Assembly: GCF_020405205.1 (NCBI RefSeq)
Contig: NZ_CP084469.1
Span: 1,426,001-1,490,000, forward strand
DNA: 64,000 bases
Source of the DNA: Natrinema salinisoli
Lineage (GTDB): Archaea > Halobacteriota > Halobacteria > Halobacteriales > Natrialbaceae
Direction: 5' to 3'
Part shown: positions 41,604 through 49,803 of the stretch, in pieces
How the letters are laid out: each line of letters starts with the position of its first letter
How positions within the stretch are numbered: position 1 is the first letter of the stretch
The notes under the pieces: model-generated
What the model was told of the DNA's origin: nothing
Databases searched by the model: none
Seen by the model: only the letters and a program-made list of their open reading frames with translations
Made by a program: the position numbers and the translations under genes

Positions 41604-42809
41604 ATGGCCCGACTCCTGCGCGACGCGGTCGAGTTGACGGAGAGCCAACGACTCGTCCGCTCGAGCGTCCACGACGTCTGTTCGGACTTCGACCGCGAGT
41701 ACTGGCGCCAGCGGGCCGACGAGGGGGAGTATCCCCACGAATTCGTCGACGCGCTGGCAGACCACGGATGGATGGGAATCTTGCTTCCCGAGGAGTACGG
41801 CGGCGCGGGGATGGGAACCCGGGAAACGGTCGTCATGATGGAAGAGATCGCGGCGAACGGCGGCGGGTTCAGCGCCGCCCAGGCGGTCCACGGCGGCGTC
41901 TACAACTCCGTCCCGATCGTCGAATACGCGAGCGACGACATCAAGCGTGACCTGCTTCCCGACGTCGCGGCCGGCGACAAATCGATCCAGGCGTTCGGCC
42001 TCACCGAGCCCAACGCGGGCTCGAACTCGACGGCGATCGAGACGCGCGCGGAGCGAGACGGGGACGAGTACGTCGTCAACGGCCAGAAGATCTGGACGTC
42101 TCGCGTCGACGTCTCCGATTACATCGTCCTCGTCGCGCGGACGACCCCGCTCGAGGACGTCGACAAGCGCACGCGCGGCATCTCGATGTTCCTCGTCGAT
42201 CTCGAGGACGCCCACAAGCAGGGCGCACTCGAGATGGAAGCGATCCCCAAGTCGGCCAGCGACTTCGTCCACTCGTTCGAGCTCTGGTTCGACGACCTTC
42301 GGGTGCCCGCGGAGAACCTGATCGGCGTCGAGGGCGAGGGGTTCTATCAGGTGCTGGACGGCCTCAACGAGGAGCGACTCGTCATCGCCGCCGAGTGCAT
42401 CGGGCTGGGACGGCTGGCGCTCAAGCGGGCGGTCGAGTACGCGAACGACCGAGTGGTCTTCGACAGCCCTATCGGCTCGAATCAGGCGATCCAGCACCCG
42501 CTGGCGGAGGCCTACGCGCGGCTGCAGGCGGCAAAGCAGTTGACGTACAACGCGGCCGAGCGGGCCGCGTCGGACGAGGACGTCGACCTCGGCGCGTACG
42601 CGAACGCGGCGAAGTTCCTCGCGGCGGACGCGGCCTACGAGGCGGCCGACGCGGCCGTCCAGACCCACGGCGGTTTCGGGGTCGCGACGGAGTACGACGT
42701 CGAGCGCTACTTCCGCGAGGCCAGACTGACCCGGCTGGTACCGATCACGCAGGAACTCGCCCTGAACTACATCGGCGAGAACGTCCTCGGACTGCCCCGC
42801 TCGTACTGA
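41604..42809 (+). CDS. Acyl-CoA dehydrogenase
   Basis: A 401-residue flavoprotein with all three ACAD domains. Motifs are LLPEEYGGAGMG near 60, QAFGLTEPNAGSNSTAIET near 128-146, GQKIWTSRVDVSDYIVLVART and the C-terminal QTHGGFGVATEYDVERYFREARL near 352-375. It should oxidise an acyl-CoA to an enoyl-CoA with FAD and pass electrons to ETF. The catalytic Glu position cannot be assigned by eye, since it differs among subfamilies. It is 75 nt after the ligase and 34 nt before MaoC, so probably co-transcribed. Confidence 0.92.
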   Translation: MARLLRDAVELTESQRLVRSSVHDVCSDFDREYWRQRADEGEYPHEFVDALADHGWMGILLPEEYGGAGMGTRETVVMMEEIAANGGGFSAAQAVHGGVYNSVPIVEYASDDIKRDLLPDVAAGDKSIQAFGLTEPNAGSNSTAIETRAERDGDEYVVNGQKIWTSRVDVSDYIVLVARTTPLEDVDKRTRGISMFLVDLEDAHKQGALEMEAIPKSASDFVHSFELWFDDLRVPAENLIGVEGEGFYQVLDGLNEERLVIAAECIGLGRLALKRAVEYANDRVVFDSPIGSNQAIQHPLAEAYARLQAAKQLTYNAAERAASDEDVDLGAYANAAKFLAADAAYEAADAAVQTHGGFGVATEYDVERYFREARLTRLVPITQELALNYIGENVLGLPRSY

Positions 42810-42843
42810 CGACGATACGGTCACCGATCCGCGACTCACAGCC

Positions 42844-43425
42844 ATGACGGACGACACTACCGAACCCGACGACACGACGGAATCGCACGACAAACGGCTC
42901 GTCGACGGCTGGCACGGCCGCTACTACGAGGACTTCGAGGTCGGCGACATCTACAAGCATCCCTTCGGCCGCACCGTCACGGAGACGGACAACGTCTGGA
43001 TGACGAACGTGACGATGAACCTCAACCCGATGCACTTCAACGAGGCCTACGCCGAGGAGACGGAGTTCGGCGAGCGCCTCGTCGACGGCACCTTCGTCAT
43101 CGCCCTGGCCGTCGGGATGAGCGTCATCGACGTCTCGGTCAACGCCACCGCGAACCTCGGCTACGACGACATCCGCCACCACGCTCCGGTCTTCCACGGC
43201 GACACCATCTTCGCCGAGAGCGAAGTGCTCTCCAAGCGGGAACTCGAGTCCCGGGATCACGTCGGCATCGTCGAGACCGAGCTTCGGGCGTACAACCAGG
43301 ACGGCGATCTCGTCCTGAGCCTCGAGCGGACGCCGATGGTGCTGAAACGCGAGCACGCCCAGCCCTCGGCGGCGAAACCGCCGGGCTGGCTCGAGGGGAT
43401 CGGCACGCAGCCGGAGGACCTGTAG
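42844..43425 (+). CDS. MaoC-family enoyl-CoA hydratase (itaconyl-CoA hydratase-like)
   Basis: A 193-residue hot-dog protein with the hydratase start GRYYEDFEVGDIY, then GRTVTETDNVWMTNVTMN, NPMHFNEAYA and FHGDTIFAESEVLSKRE. This pattern closely follows the Rv2499c/Ich-type MaoC hydratases that hydrate itaconyl-CoA to citramalyl-CoA (comparison from memory). The catalytic Asp/His pair lies around TETDN...NPMH. Flanked by an acyl-CoA dehydrogenase upstream and a CaiB/BaiF CoA-transferase downstream on the same strand. A general enoyl-CoA hydratase remains possible. Confidence 0.85.
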   Translation: MTDDTTEPDDTTESHDKRLVDGWHGRYYEDFEVGDIYKHPFGRTVTETDNVWMTNVTMNLNPMHFNEAYAEETEFGERLVDGTFVIALAVGMSVIDVSVNATANLGYDDIRHHAPVFHGDTIFAESEVLSKRELESRDHVGIVETELRAYNQDGDLVLSLERTPMVLKREHAQPSAAKPPGWLEGIGTQPEDL

Positions 43426-43468
43426 CGATGACGCTCGCCGTCGATCGAACGGGGGACAGCTACCCGTG

Positions 43469-44644
43469 ATGGCACTCGACGACATCACGGTCCTCAGCCT
43501 CGAGAGCGGGATCAGCGCGCCGCTTTGCACCCGGATGCTGGGCGACTTCGGCGCGGAAGTGATCAAGGTCGAGCGGCCGGGCGTGGGCGACGTCAACCGC
43601 CACTGGGATTCGGTCGTGTACGGCGATTCCTCGGCTCACGTCTGGGTCGATCGTAACAAGTTGAGCGTCGAACTGAACTTGAAGACCGACGAGGGCCTCG
43701 AGGTATTCCACGAATTGGCGAAAGAAGCGGACGTGGTCGTCCAGAACTATTCGCCGGGCGTGGTCGAACGACTCGGCGTCGGCTACGAGGATATCGCGGC
43801 GGTCAACGACGACATCATCTACCTGAACATCTCGGGATACGGGCGAACGGGCCCCTACAGCGACCGGAAGGCATACGACATGGTCATGCAGGGCGAGACC
43901 GGCCTCATCCTCATGAACGGCTCGCCGGACGCACCGGCGAAGATCCCGCTGAGCGTCTGCGACATCAACGCCGCGACCTACGGCACTATTTCGGCGCTGC
44001 TCGCGCTCTTTCACCGCGAACGGACCGGAGAGGGCCAGAACCTCGACGTCACCATGTTCGGCGGGATGCTCTCCTGGCTCGGCTACTTCCCGCAGAAGTA
44101 CTGGCACGCCGACGAGATACCAGAGCGCATCGGGATGCGCCACCACCTGTTGACTCCGTACGGACCCCACGAGACGGCCGACGACCAGTACGTCAACTTC
44201 GCGATCCTCAGCGAGGCCCACTGGGAACTGCTCTGCGACGCCGTCCTCGAGCGACCCGACCTGCTCGAGGACGAACGTTTCGAGACCAACGAGAAGCGCG
44301 TCGAAAACCGCGAGACGCTCGAGCCGATGCTCGAGTCGCTCATCGCGGAGCGCCCGCGCGACTACTGGGCCGAGCGGCTCGCCGAAGCGGGCATTCCGTG
44401 GGGCGACGTCAACCGACTCGACGAGGTGCTCGACCATCCCCAGACGGACCACCTCGATCTCGTGAAGGAGCTCGAGACCGAGGACGGCCCGGTGCCGTAC
44501 GTCGACACGCCGATCGACTCCGATTCCCTCGAGTTCGCCGCCGAACCGATGCCCGACCTCGGCGAACACACCGACGACGTGCTCGAAGCACTGGGGTACT
44601 CGAGCGAGGAAATCGAGGCGCTGCGCGAGTCGAACGCGATCTGA
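43469..44644 (+). CDS. CaiB/BaiF-family (class III) CoA-transferase
   Basis: A 391-residue class III CoA-transferase. The N-terminal Rossmann part has ISAPLCTRMLGDFGAEVIKVERP near 10-32, then WVDRNKLSVELNL, VVVQNYSPGVVERLG and GYGRTGPYSDRKAYDMVMQGETG near 125-150, where the Asp of AYDM is the catalytic residue. The enzyme moves CoA between carboxylic acids, often succinyl-CoA to a dicarboxylic acid. With the MaoC and PrpD-like genes this fits an itaconate-, mesaconate- or citramalate-type CoA-transferase. The ATG at 43469 (MALDDITV) follows a GTG at 43466. Confidence 0.9.
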   Translation: MALDDITVLSLESGISAPLCTRMLGDFGAEVIKVERPGVGDVNRHWDSVVYGDSSAHVWVDRNKLSVELNLKTDEGLEVFHELAKEADVVVQNYSPGVVERLGVGYEDIAAVNDDIIYLNISGYGRTGPYSDRKAYDMVMQGETGLILMNGSPDAPAKIPLSVCDINAATYGTISALLALFHRERTGEGQNLDVTMFGGMLSWLGYFPQKYWHADEIPERIGMRHHLLTPYGPHETADDQYVNFAILSEAHWELLCDAVLERPDLLEDERFETNEKRVENRETLEPMLESLIAERPRDYWAERLAEAGIPWGDVNRLDEVLDHPQTDHLDLVKELETEDGPVPYVDTPIDSDSLEFAAEPMPDLGEHTDDVLEALGYSSEEIEALRESNAI

Positions 44645-44669
44645 GTCGACGAGTGCGTTCGGTCGGCAG

Positions 44670-45875
44670 TCATTCCTCCTCTGAAAAAGACAGTTCTTCG
44701 TCGTCCTGACCATCCGCGCTCGCGCCCTGATTTTGACTCGTCCCGGCGGCCGGCCGATCGCTGAGTTGTCGCTGCGGGTAGGGGATCGCGATCCCCTCCC
44801 GGTCGTAGGCCGTCTTGACCGCGTGGACGACCGCCCGCTTGGCCTGCCACTTCCTGCGCACGTTCGGCGGCTGGATCCAGAACCGACACTCGAGTGTGAC
44901 CGCGGAGTCGCCGAAGCCGGTCGGGATCACCTCCGGTTTCGGGGCCGGGGCCACCTGTTCGACGGCCTCGATCGCCTCGAGGGCGACGGCTTCCGCGCGC
45001 TCGAGGTCGGTGTCGTAGTCGACTCCCACCTCCTGTTGGAGTCGCAACCGCTTGCGCTTGGTGCGATTGATGATCGTGCTGCTCGAGACGCGGTCGTTGG
45101 GAAGGACCACGGTCTCGCCGTCGAAACTCCGCAGACGCGTGTTGATGATCGTGATGTCCATGACGATCCCCTCGTGCTCCTCGATCTGAACCCAATCGCC
45201 GATCTCGAACGGCTGGGAAAACATCAGGACGAATCCGGCGATCAGCGAGCCGAGCGTCTGTCGCGCCGCCAGCCCGAGGACGATTCCCAGAAACCCCGCG
45301 CCGACGAGCAGGCCGCCGAGGTCGACGTTCCACAGCGAGAGGGAGGCCAACCCGACGGCAATCAGGATGCAGACCTGCATCACCCGAAAGACGACGCCCT
45401 CCTGGTGTGCGGTCACGTAGTTCGCGTCGGCGAGCCACGCGTCGAGGCGCTGCTCGAGGTATCTGGTGCCGGCAACCGCGCCGACCAGGAGTCCCACGGT
45501 GACGAGTATTCGCAGGAAGGTCGGAATCGCGGCAGTGATCAGCGACAGCGCGAACGCCGCGAGCCAGACGTGCCCCCAGATGACCAGTAAGACGAGGGCC
45601 GTCCCGCTCAGAACGATCGACTGAAGGGTCCGAATGACCGCACGGGCCGGAAACGGAACGTCGAGCAGCTCGTCGACCGCCTCGAGTCGGCCCTCGACAT
45701 CGTGGTCCTCGATCAGCCCACGGGCGACGGCCACGGTCCGTCGAACGGCGATGGGCGTAACCACGAACCCGATGAGGACGGCGAGGACGGCCACGCCGAC
45801 GCTGACCGCCAGCCGTGCTTCGGGGGTGGCGATCGTTTCGAGGGACGTCTGTACCGTCTCGGTGACTCGGGCCAC
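44670..45875 (-). CDS. MscS-family mechanosensitive ion channel
   Basis: A 401-residue channel with about four N-terminal helices, the pore-lining region GLAARQTLGSLIAGFVLMFSQPFEIGDWV near 205-233 (TM3 and the start of the MscS beta domain), EGIVMDITIINTRLRSFDGETVVLPND, and a soluble C-terminal part with an acidic tail. It protects against hypoosmotic shock. It is on the strand opposite the surrounding catabolic genes and splits that block. The GTG at 45875 is the only plausible start before the helices; the longer open frame crosses the thiolase promoter. Confidence 0.87.
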   Translation of the reverse strand: MARVTETVQTSLETIATPEARLAVSVGVAVLAVLIGFVVTPIAVRRTVAVARGLIEDHDVEGRLEAVDELLDVPFPARAVIRTLQSIVLSGTALVLLVIWGHVWLAAFALSLITAAIPTFLRILVTVGLLVGAVAGTRYLEQRLDAWLADANYVTAHQEGVVFRVMQVCILIAVGLASLSLWNVDLGGLLVGAGFLGIVLGLAARQTLGSLIAGFVLMFSQPFEIGDWVQIEEHEGIVMDITIINTRLRSFDGETVVLPNDRVSSSTIINRTKRKRLRLQQEVGVDYDTDLERAEAVALEAIEAVEQVAPAPKPEVIPTGFGDSAVTLECRFWIQPPNVRRKWQAKRAVVHAVKTAYDREGIAIPYPQRQLSDRPAAGTSQNQGASADGQDDEELSFSEEE

Positions 45876-45956
45876 GTTCGTACACGAGTCTCCCCGTCCC
45901 GGTAAAGAAGGTGCCGGCCGCCCGGACAGTCTCGAAAAGTGAAACGCGGAGGGGCC

Positions 45957-45962
45957 TTTAAT
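45957..45962 (+). promoter_or_regulatory. TATA-like promoter of the thiolase gene
   Basis: TTTAAT at 45957-45962 is 28 nt before the ATG at 45988. The position supports a leaderless mRNA starting at that ATG and not at the upstream GTG codons at 45976 and 45979. Confidence 0.5.
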
Positions 45963-45987
45963 TTCCCTCCTCGCCGTGGTGGAACCT

Positions 45988-47175
45988 ATGTCACCGACCG
46001 AACCGAACGGGGAAATCGTCCTCGTCGATGGTGCTCGAACGACCCATGGAACTCTGCTCGGCTCGCTGGCGAGCGTCCAGGCGGTCGAATTGGGTCGAAC
46101 GGCCCTCGACGGCCTGCTCGAGCGCGTCGACGTCGCGCCGGGTGACGTCGACTGGGTCGGCCTCGGTAACGCCATTCAGGCCGGCATCGGTCAGGTCCCG
46201 GGCCGACAGGTCGTCGTCGAGTCGGGGCTGCCCAACGAAACCGAAGCGACGACCGTGAACGAAGCATCGGGATCGGGGCTACGTGCGATCGCGCTCGCCG
46301 CAGATCGCATCAGGGCCGGCCGTGCGGAGCTGGCGGTCGCCGGCGGTTTCGAGTCCATGTCGAACGCGCCGTGGATCCTCCCGGATTACCGAACGGGGCG
46401 TCGGTACGGCGACGTCGAACTCAAGGACTCGATGCTCCTCGATTCGCTCTGGGACGTCAATCTCGACGTCCACATGGGCGAGATCACCGAGCGACTGGTC
46501 GACCGCGAAAACGTTTCTCGGGAAGCGCAGGACGAGTACGCGCTCGAGAGCCATCGGCTGGCCGCCGAGGCGATCGAATCGGGCGCGTTCGACGACGAAA
46601 TCGTTCCGGTTGGGATCGACGGCGCAACCGTCGACCGAGATCAGGGTCCGCGACCGAAATCGACGCTGTCGGATCTGGCCGAGTTGCCGGCGTCGTTCCG
46701 CGAGGACGGAACGATCACGGCGGGGAACGCCTCGAAGCTCAGCGACGGTGCGGGCGTCGTCCTGCTCGCGGACGGCGACGCGGCCGCCGAGCGCGACCTC
46801 GAGCCGCTGGCGACCCTGGTCGACTACGACCTCGTCTATCGGAATCCCGACGAGTTCAACGAAGCCGTCGGCGACGTCGTCGAGGGGCTGCTCGAGCGCA
46901 ACGAACTCGCGGTCGCGGACGTCGACGCCTTCTGGATCAACGAAGCGTTCGCGGCCCAATCGGTGTACGTCATGGACCGCATCGGGATTCCGCGCGAGAA
47001 AATGAACCCCTGCGGCGGCGCTGTCGCGTTCGGCCACCCGATCGGCGCCTCCGGCGGGATGCTCGCCGCGAGCCTCAGCTACCAGTTGCGAGACGATCCC
47101 GACGTGACCCGCGGCCTCGTCGGGATGAGCGTCGGTGGCGGCGGCGCGATCATGGCGTTGCTCGAGGAGTACTGA
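45988..47175 (+). CDS. Thiolase-family protein with Cys-to-Ser active site
   Basis: A 395-residue thiolase-fold protein. The usual first-Cys motif VNxxCGSGL reads VNEAS94GSGL; the His box AFGHPIGASGGM is kept (H350), with NEAFAAQ before it; the late CxGGG motif reads MS381VGGGG. Both Cys that normally form the acyl-enzyme and act as base are Ser. Haloarchaeal beta-ketothiolases with a Ser-based triad are known from memory, so activity is possible, but this one differs at both positions. The chain length is full. It lies in the catabolic block, upstream of the PrpD-like gene. Confidence 0.85.
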   Translation: MSPTEPNGEIVLVDGARTTHGTLLGSLASVQAVELGRTALDGLLERVDVAPGDVDWVGLGNAIQAGIGQVPGRQVVVESGLPNETEATTVNEASGSGLRAIALAADRIRAGRAELAVAGGFESMSNAPWILPDYRTGRRYGDVELKDSMLLDSLWDVNLDVHMGEITERLVDRENVSREAQDEYALESHRLAAEAIESGAFDDEIVPVGIDGATVDRDQGPRPKSTLSDLAELPASFREDGTITAGNASKLSDGAGVVLLADGDAAAERDLEPLATLVDYDLVYRNPDEFNEAVGDVVEGLLERNELAVADVDAFWINEAFAAQSVYVMDRIGIPREKMNPCGGAVAFGHPIGASGGMLAASLSYQLRDDPDVTRGLVGMSVGGGGAIMALLEEY

Positions 47176-47252
47176 TCGGCGCGTCTCCGAACCGATCAGA
47201 CCGTCGAAACGTGGGGAGCACGATTATACCGCTCCCTGAGAGACGAACGGAT

Positions 47253-48611
47253 ATGAGAGACGCAGACGCGGCCGGAGTCGCTGGTGAGCTCGCGACGTTC
47301 GTGGCGTCGCTCGCCGACGACGACGTGCCGGACGAAGCGCATCGACTGGCGGAGCGTGCGATCCTCGACACCGTCGGCGTGACGATCGCGGGCGCGGGTG
47401 CCGACGCCGGGGAGATAGCAGCCGGTGCGGTCGGCACCGAAAGCGGCGCGACGACGGTCCTCGGCCGAGACGACCGACTCCCCCTGTCGGACGCCGTCTT
47501 CGCGAACGCGACGGCGGGCCACGCGCTGGACTTCGACGACGTCGCCCTGGCGGCGATGGACGGTCATCCGAGCGTCCCGATGGTCGCCCCGCTGCTCGCG
47601 ATCGGCGACCGAGAGGCCGCAACCGGTCGGGAGCTGCTGACCGCCTACGTCGCCGGATTCGAGGCGCAGAACTTCCTCTCGAGACCGATCAGTCCCGGCC
47701 ACTACGAGGCCGGGTGGCACGCCACCTCGACGATCGGCCTCTTCGGGGCCGCCGCGGCCGTCGCGAAGGTGCTCGAGTTGTCCGCGGAGCGGACGGAAAA
47801 CGCGCTCTCGATCGCCGCCTCGATGCCGGCCGGCCTCAAGCGCAACTTCGGGACGACGACCAAGCCGATCCACGCGGGACAGGCCGCCCGCTCCGGGACG
47901 ACCGCAACCCTGCTCGCCGCCGACGGCGCGACCGCCGACTCGATGGCGATCGACGGCGACCGCGGCTTCTTCGATCTCTACTGCGGCGACGGCGAACCCG
48001 CCCTCGAGCGACTCCCGGAACTCGGCTCGCGGTGGGCGATACTCGAAGACGGCATCGACGTCAAGAAGTATCCGTGTTGCTACTACACCCACGCCGCGAT
48101 CTACGCCGCGATCGAACTCGCGGACGAACACGACCTCTCGGTCGCGGAGATCGACGACGTCGCCGTGACGGCCTCGCAGGGAGCGGCCGACGCGCTCGCT
48201 CACGACGACCCCGAGACGGGGCTCGAGGCGAAGTTCTCGATGCCGTACCTGATCGGGAGTGCGATCGCCCGCAGGCGGGTCGATCTGTCCGCGTTCGACG
48301 AGGATCGGATCGACGACCCTGACGTCCAGACCGTTCGCGAACGAGTCTCGGTGACCGTCGACGAGGCGCTTCCCTACGACTCGAACGCCGCCCGCGTCGC
48401 GGTGACGACCCGGGCCGGCGAGGAGTACGAGCGCATGCGAGAGCGGCCGCCCGGGACCCACGACGACCCGCTCTCAGACGACGAACTCCGCGCGAAGTTC
48501 CGAATGTGCGCCGCGCAGGCACCGGGGTCGGTCGCCACCGACGACGCGCTGGCGGCGCTGGACGACCTCCGGTCGGTGACGGACGTCGGTGACGTTCTAG
48601 AGTTGCTCTGA
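47253..48611 (+). CDS. MmgE/PrpD-family protein
   Basis: A 452-residue protein with the PrpD core: AERAILDTVGVTIAGA near 30, NATAGHALDFDDVA near 88, HATSTIGLFGAAAAVAKVL near 158, MPAGLKRNFGTTTKPIHAGQAARSG near 190 and KKYPCCYYTHAAI near 275. The family includes 2-methylcitrate dehydratase (PrpD/MmgE) and cis-aconitate decarboxylase. Which reaction applies is not decided by sequence. TTATAC at 47224-47229 is 27 nt before the ATG, so a separate leaderless transcript is likely; the frame open upstream inside the thiolase gene is a shadow. Confidence 0.88.
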   Translation: MRDADAAGVAGELATFVASLADDDVPDEAHRLAERAILDTVGVTIAGAGADAGEIAAGAVGTESGATTVLGRDDRLPLSDAVFANATAGHALDFDDVALAAMDGHPSVPMVAPLLAIGDREAATGRELLTAYVAGFEAQNFLSRPISPGHYEAGWHATSTIGLFGAAAAVAKVLELSAERTENALSIAASMPAGLKRNFGTTTKPIHAGQAARSGTTATLLAADGATADSMAIDGDRGFFDLYCGDGEPALERLPELGSRWAILEDGIDVKKYPCCYYTHAAIYAAIELADEHDLSVAEIDDVAVTASQGAADALAHDDPETGLEAKFSMPYLIGSAIARRRVDLSAFDEDRIDDPDVQTVRERVSVTVDEALPYDSNAARVAVTTRAGEEYERMRERPPGTHDDPLSDDELRAKFRMCAAQAPGSVATDDALAALDDLRSVTDVGDVLELL

Positions 48612-48685
48612 GCCGCCGGCCCGCGGGACCGTCGGGTTCGCGGGCTTCGAGACGTTTACCTGTGAGCCCTCCCCACGTACCGGCA

Positions 48686-49756
48686 ATGACGCTGTATTCG
48701 CGGGTGCGCCCCCTCGCGTTCACACTCCCGGCCGAGACGGCACACGATCTCGGCAAACTGACGCTCCGGGCGGCCCAGTCGACCCGGCCGATGCGGACGG
48801 CGCTCTCGTATGCGTATCAGTACGACGATCCGGCCCTCGAGGTCGACCTGTTCGGCGCCACGTTTCCGAACCCGGTCGGCGTCGCCGCCGGCTTCGACAA
48901 GAACGCAGAAGTGACCCACGCCCTCGAGGCGCTGGGCTTCGGTTTCGTCGAAATCGGAACCGTCACGCCCTATCCACAGGAGGGGAACGATCGACCCAGA
49001 CTCTTCCGCCTCCGCGAGGACGAGGCGATGGTCAACCGGATGGGATTCAACGGCCAGGGGATGGAACGGGTCAAGTCCCGACTCGAGGACGACGGTACTC
49101 CGAACATCCCGCTCGGCGTCAACGTCGGGAAAATGAACGCCTCGACCGAGCGCGAGGCGATCGAGGACTACCGGCGCGTCTTCGACCGGCTCTCGCCGTT
49201 CGCCGACTACGTCGTCGTGAACGTCTCCTGTCCGAACACGCCCGACGAGTTCGACGAGGGCTCGCCCGAGCATCTCCGGGCGATCTTCGAGACGCTCGAG
49301 GCCGAAAACGACCGAAATGTGCCGATTCTCGTGAAGATCGGTCCCGACTCCCCCGACGATTCCGTCTTCGATCTCGTCGACATCGTCCAGGAGTTCGGTC
49401 TCGACGGCATCGTCGCGACGAACACGTCGACGAGTCGGGAGGGACTCGAGTCGCCCCGTCAGGACGAGTGGGGCGGCCTCAGCGGCAAGCCGCTCGAGAA
49501 TCGGTCGACGGACGTGATCCGCACCCTCGCGGAGTACACCGACGGCGAGCTCCCGATTATCGGCGTCGGCGGCGTCGATTCGGCCGAAAGCGCCTACGAA
49601 AAGATCCGAGCCGGTGCCTCGCTCGTCCAGCTCTACACCGGGTTCGTCTACGAGGGGCCGTCGACCGCGAAGCGGATCAACCGGGGACTCTCGACGCTGC
49701 TCGAGCGCGACGGCTTTTCGTCGGTCGAGGACGCGGTCGGTGCGGACCTCGAGTGA
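48686..49756 (+). CDS. pyrD: Quinone-dependent dihydroorotate dehydrogenase (class 2 PyrD)
   Basis: A 356-residue FMN enzyme of the TIM-barrel class-2 type. The N-terminal membrane-associating helices precede NPVGVAAGFDKNAE near 60, followed by VNRMGFNGQGM, LGVNVGKM, VVVNVSCPNTP near 175 (catalytic Ser of class 2), IVATNTSTSREG and LPIIGVGGVDS near 290. It oxidises dihydroorotate to orotate, giving electrons to the membrane quinone pool, in UMP synthesis. A TATA-like TTTACC (48655-48660) is about 28 nt before the ATG at 48686. A dihydroorotase-like gene lies 3 kb away on the other strand. Confidence 0.94.
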   Translation: MTLYSRVRPLAFTLPAETAHDLGKLTLRAAQSTRPMRTALSYAYQYDDPALEVDLFGATFPNPVGVAAGFDKNAEVTHALEALGFGFVEIGTVTPYPQEGNDRPRLFRLREDEAMVNRMGFNGQGMERVKSRLEDDGTPNIPLGVNVGKMNASTEREAIEDYRRVFDRLSPFADYVVVNVSCPNTPDEFDEGSPEHLRAIFETLEAENDRNVPILVKIGPDSPDDSVFDLVDIVQEFGLDGIVATNTSTSREGLESPRQDEWGGLSGKPLENRSTDVIRTLAEYTDGELPIIGVGGVDSAESAYEKIRAGASLVQLYTGFVYEGPSTAKRINRGLSTLLERDGFSSVEDAVGADLE

Positions 49757-49803
49757 TCCGCCCGCCGTCGAATTTCGCGGTATACTGTGCCTGAGTGGTC
49801 CGA

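Noticed and set aside
44670-46175. 501-codon minus-strand frame with an N-terminal extension of MscS
   Set aside because: The extension lies over the thiolase promoter and start; the channel begins at the GTG at 45875.
46371-48611. 746-codon plus-strand frame running into the MmgE/PrpD gene
   Set aside because: The first 294 codons overlap the thiolase gene in another frame and are Arg-rich; a TATA box 27 nt before the ATG at 47253 marks the true start.
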